Shown here: piece after piece, positions 1-9,943 of the stretch
Layout: each line of letters starts with the position of its first letter
How positions within the stretch are numbered: position 1 is the stretch's first letter
Origin: Penicillium oxalicum
Lineage: Eukaryota > Ascomycota > Eurotiomycetes > Eurotiales > Aspergillaceae
Direction of reading: 5' to 3'
NCBI RefSeq assembly: GCF_001723175.1
Contig: NC_064651.1
Coordinates: 2,108,001-2,172,000 of the forward strand
Length of the DNA: 64,000 nucleotides
The notes under the pieces: generated by a model
Told to the model about the DNA's origin: nothing
Seen by the model: the letters and a program-made list of their open reading frames with translations, nothing else
The model's database searches: none
Made by a program: the position numbers and the translations under genes

Positions 1-153
1 TCAACAGAGTCCTCGTCTGCCAATCACTTGTAGTCCCGGCGACGTGACCAGAACAAACGCGGGGTACAGGGATCAGCCTAGGCTCTCGGGCCAACGACCA
101 TCTGATTATGACCTTTCCCGAGGCCGCATAGAGAGAGCGCTATAGATTTCGCG

Positions 154-1598
154 ATGTCGCTTTTATTTTTCAACCTTACCCGCCACCGCTGGGTATCGTC
201 TAGCATTCCCCATCCTTTTAAACTCGATCAGATTCAATCAGCAGTGCGCTTCTCTCCAGCCATACCAGTACTATCGCGAAAGCCCTGGCATCACTATCAC
301 CATCAATTCAACTACTCGACGAAAAGAGACGAATCCTCGGGTCTGCCGAAAGCACCTAACATGCCACGGTCAAGTCATCAGGGGGAGGTGAAGAAACAGC
401 CGGCCATGCCTCGGCCCAGTTCCAGGTGAGCTTCTCTTGGACAGATGCACCGCACCATCTCCGAGCTGGCATTTTTCTTGCTCAAAGCTGCTTGCCAGCA
501 AGCGGCCCCGTGGCACTGGAGACTGCAGCCGTGAACAGACCTTGTTGGAGCGCCTGAAGATAACATTTTCAACCAGTGTAATCTTGGTCTCCCCGCAAAA
601 TGAGATTTTATTGCTCCATCGAGTCAAAACATCGTCTTCTTTTGCATCGGCCCACGTCTTTCCTGGAGGAAATTTGTCTAGCCAAGACGGCCCATGTCCG
701 CCACCGGAAGACCTCTCCAGACATGAAGACGGCCCTCACTACCGCCGGGCTGCCCTTCGAGAGCTGTTCGAAGAAAGTGGGATTCTGCTTGCGAAAGATC
801 AGAAGTCCGGAAAGATGATCTTTGTCAATCAGGCAACGCGTGAGCAAGGCCGGAAGCTTATTCACCAGGGTAAACTCACTTTCGATGAGTGGTTAGCGCA
901 ACAAAGCCCCAATGCTGTGCCCGATACAGGTATGCTTTCCTCATGTGAATCAATCTCCGCTCATTGAGCCCTGCGACTGATGCTCGCATTAAACAGACCA
1001 ATTGACTCCTTTCACCCGCTGGATCACTCCAAGCGCAAATGCCAAGCGCTACACAACTCAAATGTATCTTTACTTCATGCCATTGCCAGTGAACGTGGAC
1101 AAGCAAGTACTTGAAGATCTACCAAGAGAAGGCGAACGGGAGGAAATTCAGGTTCCTTCGAGCGACGGTGGAATCGAAGTCACTGAGGCACAGTTCCTCC
1201 CAGCTGCAGAATGGCTGCGCCGTGCACAAAATGGGGAGATTATTCTGTTCCCACCGCAATTCCTCCTTTTGCATTTGGTGTCGGGCTTCCTTGATGAGCA
1301 CCCACGGACAGGCCTCTCCACAGAGGAGATGGAGAATCGGCGAACTAAACTCGTCGAGTTCGTACACTCGGGATCACCTGCTTGGACAGACAAATGCATT
1401 TCTCCCAAGATGACCAAGGTCGCCGCAGACGGACGCACTGTTCTCGCTTTGCATGATCCTGGATTTGAACTGAAGGGATCAAATAGGCAGGGTGAGTCGG
1501 ACTATGTTGTCCTCGTGCGGTTTGTTAAGGGATCCGCGAGGGAGGTAGCGGTCGCCTTGAAAAAGGATGTTCTCCAAGGGGAGCGCAGCAACCTTTAA
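154..1598 (+). CDS. Nudix hydrolase, NUDT19/RP2-like, three exons
   Basis: Proposed join is 154-425, 499-929, 997-1598 (434 residues); both introns are GT-AG (73 and 67 bp) and keep frame. The Nudix fold starts near residue 115 (VILVSPQNEILLLHRV). The Nudix box is split: GG at FPGGN, then an insert of about 25 residues, then RELFEESGILL near residue 178. Such an insert is typical of the NUDT19/RP2 branch, whose known members hydrolyse CoA and acyl-CoA diphosphates; the substrate here is inferred. The first 90 residues are basic, poor in acidic residues and contain RHRW and NYSTKRDES, resembling a mitochondrial presequence, while the protein ends in SNL, which weakly resembles a peroxisomal PTS1. 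The start is the first ATG of exon 1; exon 2 has no ATG before the domain, so exon 1 is needed. Confident on family, less so on the N-terminus. Confidence 0.85.
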
Positions 1599-2041
1599 CT
1601 TTCTTTTTTTTTTTTTTTTTTTTCTTCTTAGTGATATTGAGGTATGGGCGCCCTCTGGGCTTAGAATTCAGTGTACACTACTACATTCTCGATCTCTGAT
1701 AAGCAAGCAAACGGTGACCCTCGAGCAATACTATACGACTACACTTGAGTACTGGAGTGATGGAATGGTCGTGCTGCTTTCCACGCGGGCCGCTGCCCTG
1801 CTAGTAATTTCGTAGTACCCGCATCCTCCTCGAGAATCTCCCTGAGCGTATTGCCACGGCCATTGATATGGCGGCTAGGTCCAACACGCCCCACTTCTCT
1901 TCCGGCCACACCAGCCCTCGACAAATGGTCACATGACCCACACAAATCATTCTAGTCTTTGCAATTACAGGTCACCAAAATTCCCATCCTCTACAACCTC
2001 ACCGTCGCCCGTCGAAACCCCCCCATACACAATCAGCCAAA
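1599..2041. other. Intergenic: Nudix 3' flank and RPS21 promoter
   Basis: There is no gene here. Just after the Nudix stop there is an uninterrupted run of 20 T (1604-1623), followed by a mixed stretch. From about 1980 to 2040 a C-rich pyrimidine tract leads into the RPS21 start, as is usual for highly expressed fungal genes. A possible 3' splice site (TTACAG at about 1970) could belong to a leader intron, but I cannot support a donor. Confidence 0.6.
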
Positions 2042-2620
2042 ATGGAGAACGAGAAGGGAGAGATCGTCGATCTGTATGTGCACTTCCAAAAAAGAGAGAA
2101 AAAAATTCCTCCGTCGTGAACACTCCGCCATCTCCTCCTGAGGAAATGGAGCCTACTGTCTCGTTTCGTCGATTGCGCTGGACCTCGCTGCGCAAAGCTA
2201 CAAACGCCCACGCCAACGTCCGTACGACAGTGCAACAGACGAAATCCATGCACCTCAGAACTCCAATTTCCCACTGCAACGCAGTATATCCATGGAGGCG
2301 CATGGCGGAAGTTTTTCGACATTGAGGATTTTCATATCGGATCATTTGAATCAATCACTAATTGCTTCTTCCTCGTCGCCAACAGCTACGTGCCCCGCAA
2401 GTGCAGTGCCACCAACCGCATCATCAAGGCCAACGACCACGCTTCCGTTCAGATCTCCGTCGGCAAGGTTGACGAGAACGGCCGCTACACCGGCGAGAAC
2501 CAGACCTACGCCATGTGCGGCTTCATCCGTGCCCGCGGTGAGAGCGACGACTCCTTCAACCGCCTCGCTCAGCGTGACGGTTACCTCAAGAACGTGTGGA
2601 CCGCTTCCCGCCAGCGCTAA
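2042..2620 (+). CDS. rps21: 40S ribosomal protein S21 (eS21)
   Basis: Join 2042-2073 and 2386-2620, 88 residues, the usual length for fungal eS21. Exon 1 codes [11 protein letters not shown], and the codon for Leu 11 is split by a 312-bp GT-AG intron (donor GTATGT, acceptor AACAG). Exon 2 resumes [12 protein letters not shown] and runs to a C-terminal NVWTASRQR, matching the family end to end. eS21 is a component of the small ribosomal subunit needed for 18S rRNA maturation. An early, rather long intron just after the start is common in fungal ribosomal protein genes. The exon is rich in favoured C-ending codons (AAC, CGC, ATC, TCC), which fits high expression. Identification is secure. Confidence 0.97.
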
Positions 2621-4031
2621 ATTATTTATGCCGCTGGGGATGTGGTTTGCATTAGAGGGTGTTCACGGGTTGATTTGATGTAAGTCAGGCTGGAAAAAAG
2701 TTCTCTGGAATGCACAACACCATGAACCGATTCGCTGACGATTGTGGTCTCAATCAGATGGACTGTGACTTATACTGGTCCAGTTTGAGGATTGGTCATG
2801 AAAAGAAGGGTGAAGGGGTTACTGACAAGTTCCCTTTGGTCTGGTTCTACCTTCCTTCGAGAAGAGCCCTGTTTTCCTTTACTGTCCTATCTATCGAAAT
2901 GAAAAAAATGGATTCGACGACTTTTACCGGCATTGTCTGTTCCAACATCGGCATGCCAACCGTTCAAAACCCTTCTCTCTTTGCTCCTTGGATCTATATA
3001 TCTTTTTTTGGCGTACATCCGGGATCTTTTTCCCTGTCTAATAAAGTCCTCCCATGCGTCTCAGCGGGGACGGGACTACGGGACCAGCACCACAGCAGGC
3101 GGGGACACTAAACTCTCTGCTCAATCTGCTCTCCATCCCTCCGCAATATCGTTTCCGGCACATCAAGGCTTCCTCATCCCGGTTCGACGTGGAAACCGGA
3201 CCGCTTCCCGCGATCTGTGATTCCACCGACTACCTTCCATGGGCGAGGAAGTAGAAAATAGCACATCCAGCCGAATATTGTACTTCCAAAACCCGCCTTC
3301 TGAAGAGCCACTGTCGCAGAGTATCATGCGCTGGGGCACAGATACGGGTGGGACATGATGCAAAGCAAGTAAATTCATTTAGATATCGATCCCTCGTTTT
3401 CTTTTAAGGATCGTGTCAATTGATGGACAATTTTCTATTCTACAACCTAAGCGCGTCTCATCCCTCTTCCCCCCACTCATCGTGACGTGAACAGTCGACG
3501 GTTCTAAAGTGTGCGTTTTCTCTCCTTGCGCAGCTTTGTGCTTTTTGCATTGTGACGAGGTGTAGTACCTGATGAAGTAGCCTTCTAGTATGATGCCGGA
3601 CCACAGGCTTGACTTATTTGGGCGGATTATTTGAATACTGAACCGTGTCCTTCGGGAAACGGCAGATAGTAGTGATGCAAGGCCGAGGTTGCGATATTTA
3701 CCAGTAGGTGATGATTGGTAGTATATGCTTGGGAACTTGAAAATCTTTCTAAAGATGATTCCTAGACGCTCGGGAGGCGTTCTATATATCAAATACGATG
3801 GCCGTCTTCGTAGCCTCTTGCCTCTTGTTCAACAACGATAGGGTATGACAACGATAGGGTATCTCATCTTTGGTCGTTTTTTTTTGCATGGTCACAAATG
3901 TCCAGGAAGTCAAACCCCTTCAGGAGGCGAAGCGCAAGAAGAGGGTCCAAGGCAATGATTTTTTTGGATAATTCTATGGACAAATAATATCGTTCAATTG
4001 TTGGATTGGTTGGATGACATGGGTGCTTTTT
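2621..4031. other. Convergent intergenic, RPS21 and PheRS alpha 3' flanks
   Basis: This is 1.4 kb between two convergent genes. No credible coding region was found; the longest open frame (3379-3792, minus) lacks an ATG start and shows no recognisable family. A 16-bp tandem duplication lies at 3832-3862. The rest is AT-rich 3' flank with scattered T runs. Confidence 0.6.
3832..3862. repeat. 16-bp tandem duplication
   Basis: The unit ACAACGATAGGGTATG is present at 3832-3847 and again, for 15 of 16 bases, directly after it. Only two copies are seen, in the 3' flank of the PheRS alpha gene, and no role can be assigned. Confidence 0.85.
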
Positions 4032-5670
4032 TTACTCCTTTTCAAGACGGACAGCTGGGTTGGTCTCAATGAAGTTCAAGTCGACCTTGTGTCCAAGCAG
4101 CTCACGGATGTTGCTAACGGCATACCTGGGGAAGTTGTCAGAAAATGTGACACGATGCATGACCGGGGGGTAAACCTCGATGGTGAGAGGTACGGGGTTG
4201 TACTTACTTGATCATAGTTGGCCGTTCCAGACTCAGTCCCCAACCATAGACTCGCATGTCCTTGGGGATACCCATCGACTCCAACATCTCCGGTCGGAAC
4301 ATACCACTGTTGCCGATTTCTACCCACTTGCCCAAGCCCTCGTGGTAACCGAAAATCTCCATACTGGGCTCAGTGTAGGGGTTGTAGGCGGGCTTGAAGC
4401 GCAGCTGGTGGATACCCATCTTGGCGAAGAAAACCTCCATGAAGCCGATCAGACCACCCAGGGTGAGACCGAAATCCGCAATGACACCTTCAATCTGGTG
4501 GAACTCTGCCAAATGAGTGGCATCGACGGCCTCGTTTCGGAAGACACGATCGATACTGAAGAAGCGGGCCGGCCGCGGGTTGGCGGCAAGCTTGTGCAGC
4601 ATGTTCGCCGAGATGGAGGTGGTGTGAGTGCGGAGAACCAGGCGAAGGGACTCGTCAGCGTTCCAGGGGTAGCGGTAGCCAATGGAGCCGAACTTGCCGT
4701 GCTCGTGGACTTCGTGCACGTTGTCCCAGTACTTTTGGTAGTCCAGAGGCTTTCCCTCTGTCGCTTGGGAGCCAGGCTGGTTAACTCTGGAGCGGTGCGG
4801 GTCGTTTACAGGATCCTCGCGAGGGGGGTCGGCCTTGAGAGGGTCGGCAATGTAGAAGGTATCTTGAAGGTCACGGGCAGGATGTTGTTGGGGCACGAAC
4901 AAAGCGTCAAAGTTCCAGAAGCCGGTCTCGACGAATCGGTTGGTGGGCATCTCCTCGAATCCCATCTCGAAGAAAATGTTCCGGAACTCCTGGCGCACCT
5001 TGTTCAGAGGGTGCAGCGCACCAGCGGGAGTGTTGGCACCTTTGGCATTGAAGTTGTAGGGCTTCAGCTGGACGGTCTTCCACGAGCCATCGGCGAGCAT
5101 CTCGGGAGTGAGGTCGGTCTCCTCCTTGACGAACTCCCGAGCATACTTGGGGCCCTTGGAGATCTTGTAGGCAATGTCCTTGGTAACGGAGACCAATTTC
5201 CTTCGCTTGAGGTCGGCGAGGGCCTTCGCATCACCGAGACCCTTTGTCTTTTGTACGGTGAGCAGCTGCTCACGGGTCTCGTCGACAATTGACTCCTTCA
5301 CTGCCCGTAGCTTGTCGTTATCCTTCTTGATCCAGCCGCGCTTGAAGGCATTGCCCTGGCCGACCTTGGCGTTATCCTTCCCCACTAGACCAGGCAGATC
5401 GCTAATCTTAAGGCCGTCGAGAGCAGCGACGACGGCAGCAAAGACCTTGGCCTCGTGACTGCCATTGGCAGCAATCTCATCACCCTCCGAGGTGAGCACA
5501 TAAACTTCTTTTTCGAGTGTTTCATATTCGATCATCTGCCGGGAGCCCAGGCGGTCCAGCGCACTTTTGACATTCGATGAGGGGTGGGAGGGGAAAGCCT
5601 CGGTGGACAGAATGGGCTCGTTGGACGCGGACAGCGCGTCCAGAACGGGCTTTGTGAGATCGGACGCCAT
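4032..5670 (-). CDS. frs2: Phenylalanine--tRNA ligase alpha subunit, cytosolic
   Basis: Complement of join 4032-4125 and 4208-5670; 518 residues, normal for the eukaryotic cytosolic alpha subunit. The enzyme (alpha2-beta2) charges tRNA-Phe in the cytosol. The N-terminal half carries the winged-helix tRNA-contacting region. The catalytic class II motifs follow: motif 1 around LNKVRQEFRNIFFEMGFEEM, motif 2 FRNEAVDATHLAEFHQIEG, and motif 3 YGWGLSLERPTMIKY. The 82-bp intron splits the Lys codon of PTMIK; the short last exon codes YAVSNIRELLGHKVDL and ends RLEKE. The start at 5670 (MASDLTKPVLDAL) is preferred because it gives the family's usual N-terminus. The frame stays open for 65 more codons to 5865, but that extension looks like leader sequence. 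Identification is secure. Confidence 0.95.
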
Positions 5671-8600
5671 AGCTGCAGCCAGTTCCTGCAGAATATTTCG
5701 TAGGCCAAAGGCGTTCTCGTAGGAGGTGAAGGAGGGGGGGGGTATCGATCTTGCGGTGTCGGCCAAAATTCGCGATGACTCTTTCAAATTCCCAGCATTG
5801 ATTCCGGCGGGGCACTGCGACCATTTCTGCCATTCAACCCCGCCATGCTTTTTTGGCGCCCGCAATCGCTGGGACGCTGCCTTTCAGATCAGACATACGT
5901 GAGTTGCGTTCCCGTTGCTCTGATCACGCTGCTTCTTGTCGAATGGAGATGTGGCATCAGGTTCTCAATCTTAAAGGGAAGGTATATTGCGCGATACAAT
6001 ATAGAAGGTTCGTATCATCTTTAGAATTTCGAATCCAATATTAGCTGTCACAGTATCGTTGCCGCTTCCTTGGATGGAGCTACTCCACCGGTGTTTGATA
6101 AATATGTCTCTACTAACCTGGTAGGTCCGTCATGGAGGAAGGGTCTTGGATTCCACGTGCTCCCGTCTGATGAATAGACTCAGTGGTCTCTTAGTAGTCC
6201 CGTGCTAACCAACAACAACATTGAGGTACCCTCCAGCTCATTTATCAGGTACCTACCTGCCACCAGGTGAATTGGGGCCAGCCTTCCGCTCTGCGGGCAC
6301 TCTGCTTGAATCCATCTCACTTTGACATCAAGTTCAAAGGTGGGCACCCAGTGACTCCATGTGAGAGAGGGATGATCGGTCGCCTGCAAAGACCATACCC
6401 TAGCATCTCCAGCCGTCCCTCCAAAATCGTAGGTATATATCCATTCAGATAGGTATCGGGCTGAGGGCCAGAAAACATTCGGTTTCCACTGATCAGTGGA
6501 ATGCGTGACTTGCATCGAGACATATGGCATTCATGCTCCTCTGATACGAAAGTCTGCAGTCCTCGGTGGAATTTAGATCTACCATTCACCATTTACACCT
6601 TTGTTCTTCTGGAATCCAACCTGTAACAGTCAAAAAAAGGGTTAATCCTGGAACTGTATTGCCGGTGGAAATCAAATTCTGCGGGGCACTTGACAAGTGA
6701 GCCAACTGGCGGATAAGTCGGTTGACGGACTATATGCATGAGTAACGCGGCACGGACCATTGCTGTTGCTTGGAAGGTCCTCGGTTGATTCCAATCTCTT
6801 AGTCAAAACGATTTTCGTCTGCTCTGGATGGGCCAAGATCAGACCCCGATGCCGTGCTCAATCAATCCGTGGCGATCAGAAAAAAAACGTATATGTACAT
6901 TTCATTGGCTGGACCAGCCCCGACAAGTGAGAACATCGCCCTCCCGGTCGATAGGATTTGGTGCACGCCCGCTACTTCAAGCTCATTCGTCCAGAAATAC
7001 ATCTGGATTGCCGGTTGGACTGCACTCACCGCACAGTCACCCCATGACAAACAAGAAGATTGACCACCAGGGAGAGAGAGAAGGGGAAGAGAGGGGGTGT
7101 CGGGGATCCTTCACAGATATTATCCGATGGAGGGTGGCTCCTGCCCCATTTAGAAACGATGTGAAGATTTGATCAATCCGAGTCGGTCGGACTTTCCAAC
7201 CTGTTTGAGGAAAGTTCAAATCATAGTGGGGCACATGGTTGAGAGCTGGAAGGAGAATTGTAAACCTCGATACTGGTGGGAGACTGATGGTGCATGACCG
7301 TCTCCAATTCTATCGGCATCACGATACTGCCGCCGTTGCATTCATCATTTTTTCCGGGTCGGGCGTTTCTCGGTGTGAGGAATCGCTGGGACCAGGGCGA
7401 GGGAGAGGCTCAGGAACGGGCTCAGCCACAGATCTCGGATGTGCCCTTAGAGATTGCATCTCCTGAGCCGAAGGTGGTCTTCCCGGGTTTAGCACTGATC
7501 AGTGGCGATCGCCCGCCGCCAGGGCAGTGTCAGATGGCCGTCGAGGAGGACTCGGGATTCAAATCAGACAGCACCATGGTCCATCATCCTGTGTATACTT
7601 GTTAGTCATTTTGCCATATAGCGGAACACTGTACACTTGTACAGTGCCTCCTGTGCAGTGCACAATGTACACCATCGATGCCTCCCAAGTGTTCTGCTCA
7701 GTTTTCCCGGGTTGGAATTGTACAGTACAGTACACATCTGGAGTGGGGCTCTAGACGAACTACGGTATTCCCGAGACAACGAACCTTTTGCCTTGAAGTC
7801 TGACTGGCTCGGAAGAAGGTTCGACAACTGGATCTTCTCCACTTGGCACCGTTCGGCGGCCACAGGACCGTTTGGCCTGGCGCCTATCGGTCTACTTTGT
7901 CGTGTCTTTAGTCTGCATTCACCCTTGGACTCGGCCTGTAGGTAAGCCGAGCAGAGGGCTCTGCCCCCCCCCTGCGTGAGTGTTTGGTGTTCAATCTTCA
8001 CGATTCAGTGTCAGTGACCAGCTGTTCACTCTCCACTGCCTAGTGTGCGTAGGGGCCCGGGGAGAAAGAAAGAAGCGAGTCGCACTCAATAATCAGTGGA
8101 TGCTCCCGTGTTCGGTGGGACCCCCAAGAGGTTTCCTTTTTTCTTTTCTTTTTCTACTCTCTGCGCTTTCAATTTAGAACATTTTCGAGCAGGGTGCCCG
8201 ACCAAAAAGGTGAGACTTGACACTGGTGGGTAGAGGGGGGAGCTCACCGCGATGGCAGATCAGCAGGAGCCTCTTTGAGGAATGCGTTCGCAAGGCTCGT
8301 CTCAACGTCTAGGGTGCCCAACTCTTATAATCAGACAGGCAATGGCATGCAGCAGCAGATGCGTTTCTTGGGTCCAAAGCACCCGTCCGGCGTATCTTCA
8401 GATTTGAGCCTTTCTCGGTCGGCCGGTGCTAGAGATAAAAGTCGGCCTTGAACGTCCTGAGGTGGTGACTCTGGTCAAATCCCGTGATGGCCATTGTTTC
8501 GTAAATCGTCTCCGGTGTGATATTCTGATCCCGGTGCAGGAAGGTCACATTGCAAAGATGCTCGATGGGTAGCATGTGTATACTCTCACTTCGACCTCCT

Positions 8601-9943
8601 TTTGCCAACACTCCAGGTCTCCTCGTGAGGCCCCGACACCGACTAGCTAGATTTCTATGATTAGAAAACACCCCGGTGTGTAATTGATTGAGACTTTTAT
8701 TCGGGGAAAACCGAGCGCCGGTCTTTGTAGGGTTGACCCAAGTGGTCGCTGTGCTCAGTTTAGTGCCCATGGAGCTGACCCTCCGACCTCCTCTTCCCAA
8801 TCAAATAGAATCAACCTGTCCACAACCATACTCCTCTCCACTTCATCCACAAATCTGTGCCGCAGATTCTCTCAGCAGCCAGCAACACCGTCTCCCCTTT
8901 GGAAATCCTCAGCTGATTCCCTCCTCGAGCAGAGAAGGGACGACAGAGACAGAGAAGAAAAAAAAATAGAAATAATATTCGGATCGCCTGCTGCTGACTC
9001 CTCCACGCCGACGATCATCCTCCCTTTCCCCTGAAAAAAAAAACCCATCTCCGTTGGAACCAAAACCACACACAGGTGCTGTTTGCTTCAGAGTGTCCAT
9101 CTTCCTCGCACACGCATCCCCTTCTCCTCCCATTACAGTTTTTAGTTTTTATTTGGTAAATCTTCTCCTCCCCCGCCCGCAGATCTGACCGCGACACAGC
9201 ATGATTCTCGGTAGTCTTGCACGGTGCAAAGTGCAAGGTCAAGAACCGCGCTGCTGACATAACCTCCTACTTAGGCTCGGTCCCTGCCCGTATCTGGAGG
9301 AGTGTACCCGAGCGCGTGGACGGTTGTCCTCCCCTCCCCTTTGAAACCCCCCCGAATAGCCTAAGCATTCCGGCGACCGTGAACCCACGATTTTGCTGGG
9401 TTTTCTGTGGGAAAAATCGTGGGAGCAGTTTAGGATCTTTCATCTGGTTCCTTCTTTCGAATCGACCTGCTCCGGAAGACCACTCCATGTCGCTATAACC
9501 CCCCCATTTGCTTGATTTATCGTCCCAGGAAACCGTCCCTGTAAGTGATGCTTATCCTAACTCCGCTTTTCGCGTCACACCGTTCCAACACCTCTGGTCT
9601 CTGTCGAAAGGAGCAAAAAAGCCCCCTCGACCCGGACTGGCACCGTTCTCATCTCTTCCTCTCTTTCTCGCCTCCCTTTCCTGTCCCTGTCTGTCTCGTT
9701 CGGCCTCTTCCTTTCTCTCTCTCATCCGCACCTTGAATGGGATCCGGGGAAGAGTGGCTCAGAGCGCGATTCTCCGCCACGAGTCCTTGCCAGAATTCGT
9801 GTACAAGACGGTTAGAAACATAAGCCCTAAAACTCAGATCTGGCGGGGATTGTCTCTTCGAATACGATCGTCATTGTTCCCATCACCATCGCGGCATACT
9901 TTCCGTTTCTGAATCGTGGACTGATCGAATCTCCTAGGGCACA
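5671..9943. other. Large divergent intergenic region, PheRS alpha / nikA
   Basis: This is 4.3 kb without a supportable gene, between divergent genes. It holds two AGGTACC sites (6224-6230, 6247-6254), a perfect 20-bp dyad at 7627-7646, and, from about 8800 to 9940, long pyrimidine-rich stretches with A runs that look like the nikA promoter and a long leader. Several short ATG frames in that leader could act as upstream ORFs, but none is recognisable as a protein. A long, possibly intron-containing 5' leader for nikA is plausible; I cannot fix a transcription start. Confidence 0.5.
7627..7646. promoter_or_regulatory. Perfect 20-bp inverted repeat
   Basis: CACTGTACA-CT-TGTACAGTG is a perfect 9-bp dyad around a 2-base spacer. 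It sits in a cluster of GTAC/GTGCAC words (GTGCAGTGCAC at about 7653-7663, AATGTACACC at about 7664-7673, TACAGTACAGTACAC at about 7721-7735). This is the kind of site a dimeric regulator could bind, about 2.3 kb upstream of nikA and 2 kb upstream of PheRS alpha. Function is not known. Confidence 0.5.

Noticed and set aside
3379..3792. 137-codon minus frame
   Set aside because: It starts at TTG, not ATG, lies in convergent 3' flank and matches nothing recognised.
4180..5292. Long plus-strand frame (370 codons) over the PheRS alpha gene
   Set aside because: It is antisense to an unmistakable class II synthetase exon and shows no family; it is a shadow of biased codon use.
5671..5865. 65-codon N-terminal extension of PheRS alpha
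   Set aside because: The frame is open, but the extension has no family counterpart, while the ATG at 5670 gives the usual N-terminus.
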